Notes: generated from the letters alone by a model not told the origin. Positions 1-10,100 are shown, counted from the stretch's first letter. The stretch: DNA of 33,709 nucleotides from Didymodactylos carnosus (GCA_905250885.1 CAJNOQ010001273.1:1-33709); one strand, 5' to 3'. Numbers and translations are program-made.

Positions 1-167
1 ATCAGTACATATTTCTAATATACAGTTCTAAATAATAAGAGATGAAGCTTGAATAAACTAAAGAGAGCTATGTTTAATAAATTATTTATTTAATTATCGC
101 TTTTTTTGACTGCGTCTTGTTTTTCGAGTGATTGATGAACTTTTTCGTGGTTTTCTTGTTGTTGCAG

Positions 168-272
168 AACCTCGGAATCAATATCCGCTGGAAGCCCGGC
201 GTTCGAGATACTGATTTACCATGTATTCGAGTAATTGAGAAAGAAAAAGGAAGATACTTTAGTCATATTTAG
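168..272 (+). CDS. Possible terminal exon of a gene starting left of the window (uncertain)
   Basis: A strong 3' splice site (pyrimidine-rich tract ending TTGTTGTTGCAG at 167) is followed by 34 open codons and a stop at 270-272. The peptide begins NLGINIRWKPGVRDTDLPC, which looks protein-like but is not a family I recognise. An AATAAA lies about 20 bases after the stop. Against this, the minus strand of the same stretch also carries an open frame ending at about 91 with a hydrophilic Gln/Glu/Lys-rich tail, so only one strand (or neither) is real. The stretch is more GC-rich than its surroundings, which favours some coding content. Confidence 0.25.
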   Translation, partial: NLGINIRWKPGVRDTDLPCIRVIEKEKGRYFSHI

Positions 273-1659
273 TATTTGTATTATTTTACTTTGAATAAAG
301 AGTTTTTATGATTCTAACGAGTATTAATACATTCAGAAATCCTTGTAGAGTATTTTAGCATAGTTTAAAAACTCTCATTCCTTTAGTACACGCTTTATTT
401 TTCTTAGATCTGAAACAGTCTATAATTCCGAAGGTCAATCGCAATTAAAAATTGAACAAAGGACTTTTAAATAATTACTAAATAATACTTTTGTAGAGAA
501 GTTCACGGGCTTTCTTATGATATATAATATGTCTAGATGCCTCTCCTGTGAAGTCCAAAACAGGCGTCTAATTGTAGTTATGTAATATCTGAAAGGGTGA
601 ATTTTTTTCGAAAATCCTTAACAATATTTTGTTCGAGTTGAAAATGGTACCAGTAGGCTAGAATAACCTGGAAATGAATTTGGCAGACTTTTTTTGAAAA
701 TGTATGCTTAAAAAGTGAAGCTATAAAAACGTTTTGGTAGTGTTGGTTAGACGCTGCTAGACTCAGCTCGACGAGGTCTATCGCTTGGCTAACTCAGATT
801 GGGTATTTGTGAGTTTTCACATTTTTTAGTAATAGGTGAATAATTCTGTCTAAATTTTTGAGATCTCTATCGTGATTTTGTTTCAGGATTTTACAAGAGC
901 TTTGTGAAATATGAATCTGTTATACGTTTAATATCAGTCTAAATGTTTATATAAAGGCGTCATATTTCAAGTTCTCTTTTCGGCGTAGGAAGTAAAATTA
1001 ATCATATTATGTATACGATAGATAGAAGTTCTCTTTGTTTTATTATGCGTTATTAATCATTATTTTTATCAGATTAGTTATGATTATTATATTGTTCCTA
1101 CGCTCAGTCAACGTACGGTGTTTTTGTTCTGCTTGAAAAATCACATCATCATATTTCCATTACTGGACACACTTTTTTATCAAAACAAAATCTGTTACTG
1201 TCTTTCTTGTATCAAAACATCTACTGTCATTAATGACAACATCACATCAGTACTATGGAACTTTCATTCTGAGAGCGAATTTCCAGAAAAAATTGTTGTC
1301 TTTCAAAAATCGAACGACATTCAAGTGTCTAGTCAGTTTTTTTTCTAGAAGTAATTAGTGTCAAAACATCCATTTTCTTTTACAAGATTTATTGATAATG
1401 GAACAAATTCGTACAAAACTTCTCACAATTTTTAGATTTTCCACGCAAACAAACACAATTATTATGGATTTCTTTTTTCTTAATTCAAATGCGTGAAAAG
1501 AAAAAAAAGAACAAAACCCTATATATATATACACAATGTGGAAAAAAATTCACACATATAAATATAGAACTTGAAAAAAACTTCTCCGCTTTCATTTGCA
1601 ACAGAACAGTTTATCTGATTATAAAAAAATAACTAAAATAATTTGAGTTATAGATCATT
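273..1659. other. Gene-free AT-rich stretch
   Basis: I see no open frame with protein-like composition, no recognisable RNA gene and no clear inverted repeat. Short open frames here have no conserved motif. Confidence 0.5.
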
Positions 1660-2790
1660 CTACTTTTTTGGACGATATTTTTGTTGACTACGCTTCTTTG
1701 ATGTATCTCTGTTATTATCATCAAATGGTTGATCGATTGCTAATTGTGAACTACCACGATCCATTGATTTTGATCGATTTTGACTACTACCAATCGGTAC
1801 ATAATTTGTTCGTGTATCATAGAGTGCATTATTCAAATTTCCATAATTTCGTGATTTTTGATTCCATTCATCTTGAAATGCTAATTCATCATTCGGATCG
1901 ATATGTTCAAATTCTTTATTTTCAATTAATTGACCGGTGCTTGGATCACGTTCACGTAATATACGATGTCCACGTTCACCGAGCCGATGTGCAATTTCCA
2001 TTTTTTCTAAATTTCGACCGGTATCGCGAACAGCTTTACGAGTACGTTCCAAACCTAGAATAGATGAATAACAATGAAATTAGAGTTTATTATACTTGAA
2101 TCAACACACTGATTCATCGAAATTTTATACAATAATTGTTAAGTAATTTTTCAGTTCATAAATTCTTGTGCATCACTGACTGATTGCAGTTGTTGAGATA
2201 GAAAAAAATGCACTACTTTTCTTCCGAGTTAAAGCGAGTGATTAGAAAGATGCAATGCATCCATTATGTCTCTTTTCTTTCTCAAATAGTATCCTGCTCT
2301 TATTTTCAATCTTACTGTTTAAGAAAGAGTTGGCTGTAGTAGGAGAATTTCCAATCAGAAGATACTGGAAAATAGATGTTGAAGTAGAATGATGATTTTT
2401 ACCTTCTGGTCCTCTTAATCTTTCTGATGTTGCTTGAAATATGCGTGGTTGACCATTTCCACTACTATTATCCATTTTGTATACTGTCGATGATGAAAAT
2501 GAAACACCATTTGCACCCATTTGTGGATCCGACATACGTGTTTCCATGTTTGCCATCACATTTCGCATATTTCCCATCATATTTTGCATCATTGCAAATG
2601 GATTTGAAAATAAATCATCATCATTATTACCACGTGACATTAAATCACGATTACGATTTGATCTTGAGCTTGAGTAATCATTATCTCCGTGAACACGACG
2701 ATTTGAGAATGGCAGTGCACGTTGATAATTAAAATCATCAAATAGCATATCATTACCAGAAAAAAATGGATCGTTTCGAAATAAATTCAT
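1660..2790 (-). CDS. Myeloid leukemia factor (MLF) family protein
   Basis: Two exons, 2790-2403 and 2054-1660, joined across a 348-base GT-AG intron with matching phase (GGT glycine split G|GT), give 260 aa. The N-terminus has the MLF signature of Phe/Asp-rich DPFF followed by a Met-rich helix (MMQNMMGNMRNVM, about residues 67-80). After it comes a segment with SFSSSTVYKMD, then GPEGLERTRKAVRDT, GRNLEKMEIAHRLGERGH and RDPSTG. This order is that of the conserved MLF1/MLF2 domain (compare the vertebrate motif GxRETRxxVRDS...GLEKMxIGHHI). The C-terminus is basic and low complexity (KKRSQQKYRPKK). Family members act in the nucleus and cytoplasm as adaptors linked to transcription, proteostasis and 14-3-3 binding. 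The start codon follows a clean splice acceptor by 6 bases (see 2797). Family call is firm; which vertebrate paralogue it corresponds to cannot be said. Confidence 0.9.
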
Positions 2791-2796
2791 TTTAGT

Positions 2797-2806
2797 CTGT
2801 TAACAA
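2797..2806 (-). promoter_or_regulatory. 3' splice acceptor just upstream of the MLF start codon (possible trans-splice site)
   Basis: Read on the minus strand, TCTTGTTAACAG ends six bases before the ATG at 2790. No first exon is evident upstream. Bdelloid rotifers are known to add a spliced leader to many mRNAs, so this could be a trans-splice acceptor; an ordinary 5'-UTR intron is the alternative. Confidence 0.4.
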
Positions 2807-4016
2807 GAATTTTGTATAGTAAAACAGTTAACGCAAAGCGTCTCTTCCTTTTACCGTTTAGTTGTTGTTATAGAATAGAGAGAAAACAATATACACGTTC
2901 GTTCTTTTTTTCTTATTATATTTACTTGATGAATATTCGAGATATTACGCGCATTTTCTGGCACAGCACATGCTCAAAGAGAAGAAGAAAATAATTTACG
3001 TTTTTTACCTGTTCTGTATCATTTAAAGGTAAGAAGGAAAAAAAAAAAAGACAAACAACCACAGAGAAAAAAATACGCGTATAATTGATAAAAATAGGAA
3101 TTGACTCCCTCTATGCATAATTAAATAAAAATAAGAACAAGAACAAAGTGAAATGGATGAGACAGATAAATTGTCATCAGTTGATATTCATCCCACACGG
3201 ATATATATCGTTGACAAATTGTGTTTTTCCGCACTATTGATGTCAAGAAAAAGGCAAAACAGTTGAGAAAATATTTGAATTAACAGTTTTTTAAAGAACC
3301 GTTAATTAGAAATTTCTATTTCAAGGTTGTTTAATCTAAAGTGGTCTGCTAACCGCAAGAAATCTTAGAAAGCAAAGAGATTAGTCTTGATTTTGACTGA
3401 TTTATGTCAATTTCTATTTTACTTTAAATACTTGAACAAGTGTGAAAGAAATGTATTTAGATATACTGACATAATGTTTATAGTATAAATGTATATAAGT
3501 GACGCGAAATACTGCAAAAGAATAATCATAGTTCTATGTAAATATAGAAATATCATGATGTTAGTACAATAGTTGTATCACTTAGATTTAAAATCTTTAT
3601 ATTTTGAAGTTACACACAGTGTTTAATTGAAATGTTTGAGATGTACAAATTATGTTTGACAGAAGAACTCAACCAATAGAATATTGTATTTAAATGTTCT
3701 TGAACAGAAATTGCTTTATCGCATAATCCAATAAAAGAAAAGAGTCTGTATTGCAAAATGTGACGTGACATTTACAAAGCAACAGCTTCGGGAAATAATA
3801 TCTTTCTATCATAAATGATTATAGTTGAGATATATTTAGTATAAAGTTCTCGTATGTAGTAGGTGGTACTGGTATAATAACTATCAAGTATTGAGGACAA
3901 ATCAATGAGGATTATAAAATATTTGAAGTGTTAGACGTTTCTAAACTCTTCATTGACAATAAAACAAACTTGACCATAATAAAAATTTACATAGAGAGAA
4001 AAATGTGTGACGTTAG
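2807..4016. other. Intergenic, upstream of the MLF-like gene
   Basis: AT-rich, with no open frame showing conserved protein motifs and no clear terminal inverted repeats. It presumably contains the promoter of the minus-strand MLF-like gene. Confidence 0.4.
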
Positions 4017-4024
4017 AAGATCAC
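4017..4024 (+). repeat. Left target-site duplication of the non-LTR retrotransposon
   Basis: AAGATCAC, repeated exactly at 4674-4681 after the element's poly(A) run. Confidence 0.6.
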
Positions 4025-4673
4025 TCAGATTAGTCTTGCAATATATTTCGTCCTTTCGTCTACCGTTAATGCGTGATCGGCGGTTGAAGATACATCATAC
4101 GTGATGTAGAGTTGATAATCCCCAACTAAATGACTATCTCTTTACTAGAGGTGGATTAGAAAAGTTACCGGCGTGTGCATGTGGCTTTAATAGAGAGACT
4201 ACTAAACATTTTTTCATGGACTGTGCTATTTACGATAAGTCTCGTAATTTTATGTTTGAGCAGCTGCGTATTGTTCTTAATGATAATTACATTACATTGG
4301 AGCACATACTTTTGAAACATGAATCTATCCGAGCACTGGCTAAGCAGGACCTGATAGGAGTGTATACAGCCATCCTCCAATTTATTGATACTACTGGAAG
4401 ATTTAATCAGTCATGATGTACTAAACCTTTATGAGCAAGACGTCACATGGATACAGCGGATCTCAAAATTCGATTCCCAATTCTCTCTCTCTTCACCAAC
4501 ATTAGTATAACCTCTCTTCTCTATATACTCATTTTGTTTCAGCATGTTCATCTAGAATCCGGCATACAATGGGATATCCCGAATTGCCGAATAAGTGTTT
4601 TTCTCTGGTAGTTGTTTTTTTATTTTTATTTTTACCATTATTTCGTGAATAAAAGGAAAACTGTTTAAAAAAA
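4025..4673 (+). mobile_element. 5'-truncated non-LTR retrotransposon (LINE) copy
   Basis: The fragment encodes the C-terminal end of a LINE reverse transcriptase ORF, ends with AATAAA (4648-4653) and a short poly(A) run, and is flanked by an 8-bp direct repeat AAGATCAC. Truncation at the 5' end, a 3' A-tail and a short target-site duplication are the hallmarks of target-primed reverse transcription. About 650 bases remain of an element that would normally be several kilobases. An in-frame stop at 4102-4104 and an apparent frame change just upstream show the copy is dead. Confidence 0.8.
4105..4416 (+). pseudogene. C-terminal remnant of a LINE reverse-transcriptase ORF
   Basis: An open frame from just after the stop at 4102 to the stop at 4414-4416 reads through VDNPQLNDYLFTRGG, then ACACGFNRETTKHFFMDC. 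The spacing Cys-x-Cys...His-x(3)-Asp-Cys is the CCHC-type zinc knuckle that follows the RT domain in Jockey/R1/I/L2-type elements, where the run reads C-x-C-G...E-T-x-x-H-F-x-x-x-C. A hydrophobic C-terminal helix follows. Upstream in another frame, SSFRLPLMRDRRLK may continue the same protein, so a frameshift near 4100 is likely. No RT catalytic residues remain in the window. Confidence 0.75.
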
Positions 4674-4681
4674 AAGATCAC
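4674..4681 (+). repeat. Right target-site duplication of the non-LTR retrotransposon
   Basis: AAGATCAC immediately after the A-run, matching 4017-4024. The first one or two A bases could belong to the poly(A) tail. Confidence 0.6.
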
Positions 4682-5927
4682 ATTATGTTAGGAATAAAAG
4701 TAATTCACGAGAATAAATTGCTTAATATAAAAAACATCTCTGAGTCTCCATTGAAACATTTTTTTTCCTATCATAGGCCCTCTTTTAATCACTGGAATCT
4801 AACAAATTAAAAAATTTGCTAAAATTGAATAAAACACAAATGTCTGTGCTGAGTATTTTATAGTAATGTATTGTTCGACGAAAAACAGCTGCTGTTTGAA
4901 TTATTATTTTCAATGTTATTCTTTTAATATTTAGCAAAGGTCATCTATTATTATCAACATTATTGTAAATTATTCATATTGTCTTATCAACGTTGGATAA
5001 ACATGGAATAACGCTTTTAATAATATCACTGTTAAGACTATGATTACATCACCTGCCAGTAAAGGATAACGGTCAATCTACAATGTGAACATTGTGCTTC
5101 ATATTATACGTGTAAATATTGCGAAGCGCTTTATACTAGAGTTGTAGCAGACAAGCAGTGATTAAACTCCTTTCATATTGTATAGACTACTGCTGGCTAT
5201 ATCATCTTTATCACTTTAGAAAACAAACTAGAAAATGAAGAGAGATAAAATATTCATGATGACCTGAATATAGTCATGACATTGAAGTAAACAAATAAGA
5301 ACGTCATGAGTGAGAGAAACCTTAGTGAATCTTTGATGAGTGAGAAGGCTTTGCTTCTCATTCATCGTTGAGAAATGCGTTATGCTTTCTTTCGTACACG
5401 AGAACTCTTTGTCGCTGTATATTTTTATTATTTTTATCTCTTGTCTATGTATAACACAGAAAGAAAGTAAATGAGGATGTACAATGTAAAAGGAGTCTAA
5501 TAACTGCGTATTTACTACGGCTCTACTATAAAAATGAATCTTGATTTTGTAATCAATTTTAGGCTATACAACTTGAATGATATAGATATCTAAAAAGTCC
5601 TTATATAAGACAACCCAACAAATTTTATGATGTAAGTCGACTTACCACTATACTGATGGTGAGCGAAAAATAATATTACTTCGCTTAACAAATTTCCTAT
5701 GCTCCGACCATCGTTAGCATTGTTCCTCAATAGCCTCTGTTTGCAATATCCAAAATAATTGAGAAAAAAGAAATATTATCATTTGAACAACGTCTTAAAG
5801 ATGATTTTTGAGATAATCCACGATAGCGGACCATTTGCCGTTCTCAATCTGAAAATAATAAATTTACTATTTACTAACAAAGCTCAATGAATCAAAATAC
5901 TGTAAAATAATTCCAGAGAGTAATATA
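4682..5927. other. Intergenic, no recognised gene
   Basis: AT-rich sequence. The only protein-like trace is a 29-codon frame at 5072-5161 on the plus strand with the spacing C-x2-C-x5-C-x2-C. It lacks a start codon and is preceded by a stop; see findings. Confidence 0.4.
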
Positions 5928-6428
5928 CAGTAGCTCGAAAAATTATTCGTTCACCTTTATTTTTAATTTTTTTCTTCAATCATAATACCTAGAACAAATT
6001 TGAAAAAAGATTTGAACAACTGAAAGAATTTCTAATCTGGTGCAGTGTACATAAAGGTTTCATCGAAATTTCTGAAATTAGGGTCTCTAGAAAACTAAAA
6101 TCTCAGAAAAACACGTCCCGAATCCGATCGAGAAATATTTTATAAATAAATTCATCGTATGGAACAAACATTTGTGAACAAAATCAGACGTATCCGAGCA
6201 CTGTATGACATTTTTTCATGAAACAACATGCAATTTACGAAAGAAACTAAAGTCATATCTTTCGTATTTTCCTGTTAATTTCGTGATATAGGGATTTTGA
6301 ATGCTGTTTCATGAAAAAATGTCGTAGAAAGCTTGGATATGTCTGATTTTGACCACAAATGTTTGCTCTATACGATGAAATTTGTAAAATATTTCTCGAT
6401 CGGATTCGAATAATTTTTCGAGCTACTG
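5928..6428. mobile_element. Non-autonomous Tc1/mariner-like element with TA duplication
   Basis: Perfect 22-bp terminal inverted repeats, CAGTAGCTCGAAAAATTATTCG at 5928-5949 and its reverse complement at 6407-6428, are flanked on both sides by TA (5926-5927 and 6429-6430). TA target duplication and a CAGT start are typical of the Tc1/mariner superfamily. A second, longer inverted repeat lies inside (about 6120-6230 against 6301-6408). On the right it abuts the terminal repeat; on the left about 170 bases separate the two. No transposase frame is present, so this is a MITE-like passenger of 501 bp. Confidence 0.75.
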
Positions 6429-6430
6429 TA

Positions 6431-7879
6431 TGTGAGACGCTTGCAAGCCAAATGTACCGTTGAGTTTCACCTTTTTCAAAAAAAATGCTCCTCTAAAATT
6501 GTATCGTAGATAATAGTCATTGAGACTTGTTGAAAGCTTGAGAAATATGATAGTTTTCAGGCTATCAACCACCACATGCACAGAGAGTAAGAAAACATGA
6601 GCGTTGAAAATCTGAAACTTAGCTTCAAGCGATTTTTAACCACTTTACCGTTCGTTTAGAATCTATCGTTCTCTACCAAGAAAACTGTTTTTAATGAGGT
6701 TGTCGATTCTTTTCATTACCCAAATTTCTTTACAACTGAAAATCTCAATCGTTTTTGTTTCAAGTTTTTAAAATTTTACCAGAGGTAAGGTAATACCGCA
6801 GAAATATTTTTTGGGAATATTTTTAAGACCTTTCCTTGTCGAATTATAGAAAAAATACTTAAAAGCGTCTCAAAAATCAAGTTTTTCAATTTTAGAAACC
6901 CTATACCTCGGTAAAGAAAGGTCTAAAATAAAATTTAAAAAGTACCTCTGCAATAGTGTCTTGAGTACCTCTGATATAATTTGTAACTTGATCGGACGAA
7001 ATTTAAGGGAGATCGTGATGAGACAAAATGAAGTCCTCTAGCAAAAAAATAGTTTTCGAGAAAACCGCATTTTGTACACAAGTCACTTTTTTCAGGGCAT
7101 TTGCGGCGATGCTAATATCTCCACGAAAACTCATCAGAAAATTCTAGAAAACGTTTTATGTAGAAAACACTTTCTTCTATCAGACTATGTGAAAGAAGCG
7201 AAAAGTTTATGAAATTAAAATAGAGTTTTTTTACGCTTTGAAGGAAAAACTTCAAAAATTCATTTTTGAAGAAAGGTCGTAGAGTGCTGTGAGTGGTCTC
7301 ATTTTGTGGCCGACACTTTCCGTTGCATTGTGCTATGCTCAACTCAAAATCCATCGATTTTTTCCATCGATACAGAAAAATGAGTAACATGTGGTAAAGG
7401 AACATTGTACATAAAATTCCTGGCCTCGTACTATCTCCTCTATTGTGAGACATGTTTTCGTTTTCAAATTACATGATTTAATTACTCTAATTGTGAGCGA
7501 ACATACTTTAAGTTTACCAAACTTTCGCTGGAAAAGTGTCATTAGTTTTTCGTGTCTTATAATCTATAACTACTAGCAGGCTAACTTTGATAGACCAAGT
7601 AGATAATTCTAAGCTGGAAATATGAAAGGTGATGAATTTTTGAAGTCCTGGCTCAATCCTATTCTGTGACATTTAGGACTGTGACACCTCCATCCCACAT
7701 TTTTATTCTGAGCTATCTACCTGAAAAATTTTAGCATATTTGATTGAGATTTCTAGAAAGTTCTATATGTGGTCTTCTTTTTATAAAAACGGTACATTTC
7801 GCTTGCAATCATCTCATGTATCAGCTGCTGATATCAATTGACGAAAGATTGCTATCTACTATTTGAAAAACTACTGTAT
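6431..7879. other. Intergenic, repeat-like, no gene
   Basis: No convincing coding frame. Part of it (7268-7305) resembles the arm of the foldback element at 10101-10670, which suggests old repeat debris. Confidence 0.4.
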
Positions 7880-7887
7880 GTTATATG
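7880..7887 (+). repeat. Left target-site duplication of the hAT element
   Basis: GTTATATG, identical to 8649-8656. Confidence 0.85.
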
Positions 7888-8648
7888 CAGACATGTGCGC
7901 CGATAAAAAATATTCGGCGGCGGCGCAAACTTTTCCATTCGCCGACGTGAGTAAAAACTCTCGAAATCGAGGGCTAAATTTGTTTTCTTCACAGAGCTAC
8001 TATTTTTTCGAAAAAATTATCTCAACCAAAAAATGCTACTTGCCGCTGTTTTTTTCAAGTGCTGAATGCAAAAGTTCCATTCTATGTGCAAAGAAAATAG
8101 ACATTCTGTCAATGGAAAAGAAAGTTAAAAAATCTACCTTAATCTTTTATAAGTACCCTAGTGAATGTACTTGAGATCAAGTACGTAACTACTTGCAAAT
8201 TTTCTAAAGTACTTGGCTAAGCACTTGTCAAGCATTTTTAGATTTAATACGTGCCAAGTACTTGGAAGAACTTCGGATACTGGCATATATTTCGCAAGTA
8301 CTTACCAAATTACCTGCCAAACACTTGATGAAGTACTTACCTAGTACTTATATTTGTTAAATTACTTGATAAGCACCTTTTTTACTTGCAAAAAAACTCC
8401 AGGTACTCCGGACATTACTTACCCAAGTACATTCACTAGGGTATCGAATAATTGTTATGAACTGAATTTTGTCTCCTTCATCGCATCCCAATCCTACACA
8501 CCTTAGGGTATAATATATACCCATTGTGCTGAACAATTCGAAGCGTTTTCTCGATCCTATCAAACGTCAGTTACTACAGTTGGCGGCGGCGGCGGCGCTT
8601 AACCTCAAAATTTTTTTCTGCCTTCGGTGGGGACGGCACACATGTCTG
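7888..8648. mobile_element. Non-autonomous hAT element with 8-bp target duplication
   Basis: Terminal inverted repeats of 15 bp match at 14 positions: CAGACATGTGCGCCG at 7888-7902 and the reverse complement of CAGACATGTGTGCCG at 8634-8648. They are flanked by a perfect 8-bp direct repeat GTTATATG at 7880-7887 and 8649-8656. A CAG-start repeat with an 8-bp duplication is the signature of the hAT superfamily. The 761-bp element has no transposase frame. CGG-repeat tracts sit near both ends (about 7914-7925 and 8582-8597). A second element (8154-8443) is nested inside, so the hAT copy itself is about 470 bp. Confidence 0.85.
8154..8443. mobile_element. Nested inverted-repeat element filled with CAAGTACTTG-like motifs
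   Basis: Perfect 20-bp terminal inverted repeats, TACCCTAGTGAATGTACTTG at 8154-8173 and its reverse complement at 8424-8443, bound a 290-bp unit. If the outer TA is the target duplication, the mobile part is 8156-8441. The interior carries about 14-16 copies or near copies of the palindrome CAAGTACTTG or its half-sites, roughly one every 15-20 bases. The GTACTTG end of the terminal repeat is the same motif. There is no coding frame. It sits inside the hAT element, so it inserted later. The superfamily is not clear. Confidence 0.7.
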
Positions 8649-8656
8649 GTTATATG
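8649..8656 (+). repeat. Right target-site duplication of the hAT element
   Basis: GTTATATG, identical to 7880-7887. Confidence 0.85.
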
Positions 8657-8832
8657 CATAAGTATGTGAGAAATATATAAATTTATAACTGCTTTAAGAA
8701 CAAATTACATTCCTGTAATTAATCTTTCAGCAACAAAACATACCACAGTAGTTTTTTTCCCTCAGACGGTAATAAACAATCGAATATTTTTCTCCACTTC
8801 GTAAGTTTTTTTACGCAAAACAAACAACATGG

Positions 8833-9822
8833 TTAATAAACACGCAGCGTAAAACAATTTTGCTGTTGATACCAATCTCCTTTGACATTCGTCCATTTTT
8901 TATCGTGCCAGTAATTTGTTTGAAATTTTGACTGAATTTCAATAATATTCGGTTCTACTTTTAATTGTTGAACATTAACTTGAAGCTGAAATTTTGTCAA
9001 TGTGGATATTGTCGATAAAATTTGTTCCCATTTTGTTCCATTTATTGATTCGATAGAATATGATATGAACGCGAATGCTTTTAAATCAGGAAAATATTTT
9101 AATACATACTTAATGTGTTCAACTTTTATTAAACCGGGCGGTTGATCATTAACAATTAATATTTTCACTGTTGGTATGATAATTGATGGATTTTCTATTT
9201 GAAAATCAGCTGAAATAAGTGTTGATTTTACATTCAACGTTAAACATCTAATATTTGGTAAACAACTAAAAAGTTTAAATAAATCTGAACAAAATCCAAC
9301 ATCGATTGCAAGTGTTTCTAAATACTGATGTAGATAAAGTGTCGGTTTATAAATTTTATATACAATTGGGTTGTTTGTTATTACTAGATATTTTAATAAT
9401 GGTAATTTAGAATGGAGAATTTGAAATAAATACGATGTACTATGAACAGAAGACGATTTTAATTCAAGTGTTAATGACAAGATACATTTTAATAACGGTA
9501 AACGATCAACTATTACATTAGATAATGTTAACGAACGAATACGAGAAAATTGTTTTGAAAATGAATAATATATTTTTATAAATAGTTGTAATTCATCAAA
9601 TTTTAATGCTACAAGACGAAGATGAATTAATGGTAGCAAAATTTGATAATAATCTCTAAATTTTTTAGATGTTATGTTTGCATGAAGGGTAGGTTTATGT
9701 TCAGCTAGATCATTAAATCGCTTATTTAAACCAAAAAAAGAATAATAAATATCATAAGCATCCAAATAATCAAATAATTGATAAAACAAATCGTTATACA
9801 TATCTTCAAATATGGTGGGCAT
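8833..9822 (-). CDS. F-box-like / leucine-rich repeat protein, intronless
   Basis: A single open frame of 329 codons from the ATG at 9822 to TAA at 8833-8835. The N-terminus, MPTIFEDMYNDLFYQLFDYL then DAYDIYYSFFGLNKRFNDL (about residues 1-40), matches an F-box-like helix pair (L-P/N-x-E-I-F-x-x-I-F-x-Y-L followed by N-x-R-F). The rest is hydrophobic and Leu-rich in irregular repeats ending in short strands (for example LRSLTLSNV-type and LPNIRCLTLNV), as in LRR partners of F-box proteins. An in-frame ATG 16 codons upstream (9870) is possible, but its hydrophobic extension does not fit the family, so I chose 9822. Related proteins form a very large family in bdelloid rotifers. F-box proteins usually recruit substrates to SCF ubiquitin ligases; the substrate here is unknown. 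A decayed relative lies at 18021-18915. Confidence 0.75.
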   Translation of the reverse strand: MPTIFEDMYNDLFYQLFDYLDAYDIYYSFFGLNKRFNDLAEHKPTLHANITSKKFRDYYQILLPLIHLRLVALKFDELQLFIKIYYSFSKQFSRIRSLTLSNVIVDRLPLLKCILSLTLELKSSSVHSTSYLFQILHSKLPLLKYLVITNNPIVYKIYKPTLYLHQYLETLAIDVGFCSDLFKLFSCLPNIRCLTLNVKSTLISADFQIENPSIIIPTVKILIVNDQPPGLIKVEHIKYVLKYFPDLKAFAFISYSIESINGTKWEQILSTISTLTKFQLQVNVQQLKVEPNIIEIQSKFQTNYWHDKKWTNVKGDWYQQQNCFTLRVY

Positions 9823-10100
9823 TGTAGTAACAGAATCCAAAAGAAAAAACATATAACATAGATCAAACAAGATATGATTTTATCGCTCTACATCGAATAG
9901 TTTCGTCTTTGCATATAAATCTTTTTTATTATCACCTGAAACAGGGATTAATTTTGTACTGATGTCAATCAGAGTTGACAATACTGTTGTTCACTTATGA
10001 TTCTAACAATAAACGTCTCTACTATGATTTGGACTAGTGAACTGAACGGAACGTATAGAAAAACTTATAGACTCTCGTACAGCGACTAATGTACAGAATA

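Noticed and set aside
735-800. Possible tRNA-like stretch
   Set aside because: It is GC-richer than the surroundings, but I could not form a cloverleaf with a T-loop GTTCGA motif.
1668-2063. 131-codon plus-strand open frame
   Set aside because: It is antisense to the MLF-like second exon; its Tyr/His/Asp-rich composition is the mirror of that gene.
7112-7453. 113-codon minus-strand open frame
   Set aside because: No conserved motif, composition typical of AT-rich non-coding DNA, and it overlaps repeat-like sequence.
7863-8174. 103-codon plus-strand open frame within the hAT element
   Set aside because: It crosses the element's left border and both terminal repeats, so it cannot be a transposase or a host gene; no DDE or BED motifs.
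8154-8443. CRISPR-like array of short repeats
   Set aside because: The repeats are 10-base palindromes with irregular short gaps inside a terminal-inverted-repeat element in a eukaryotic genome; there are no repeat-spacer units or cas genes.
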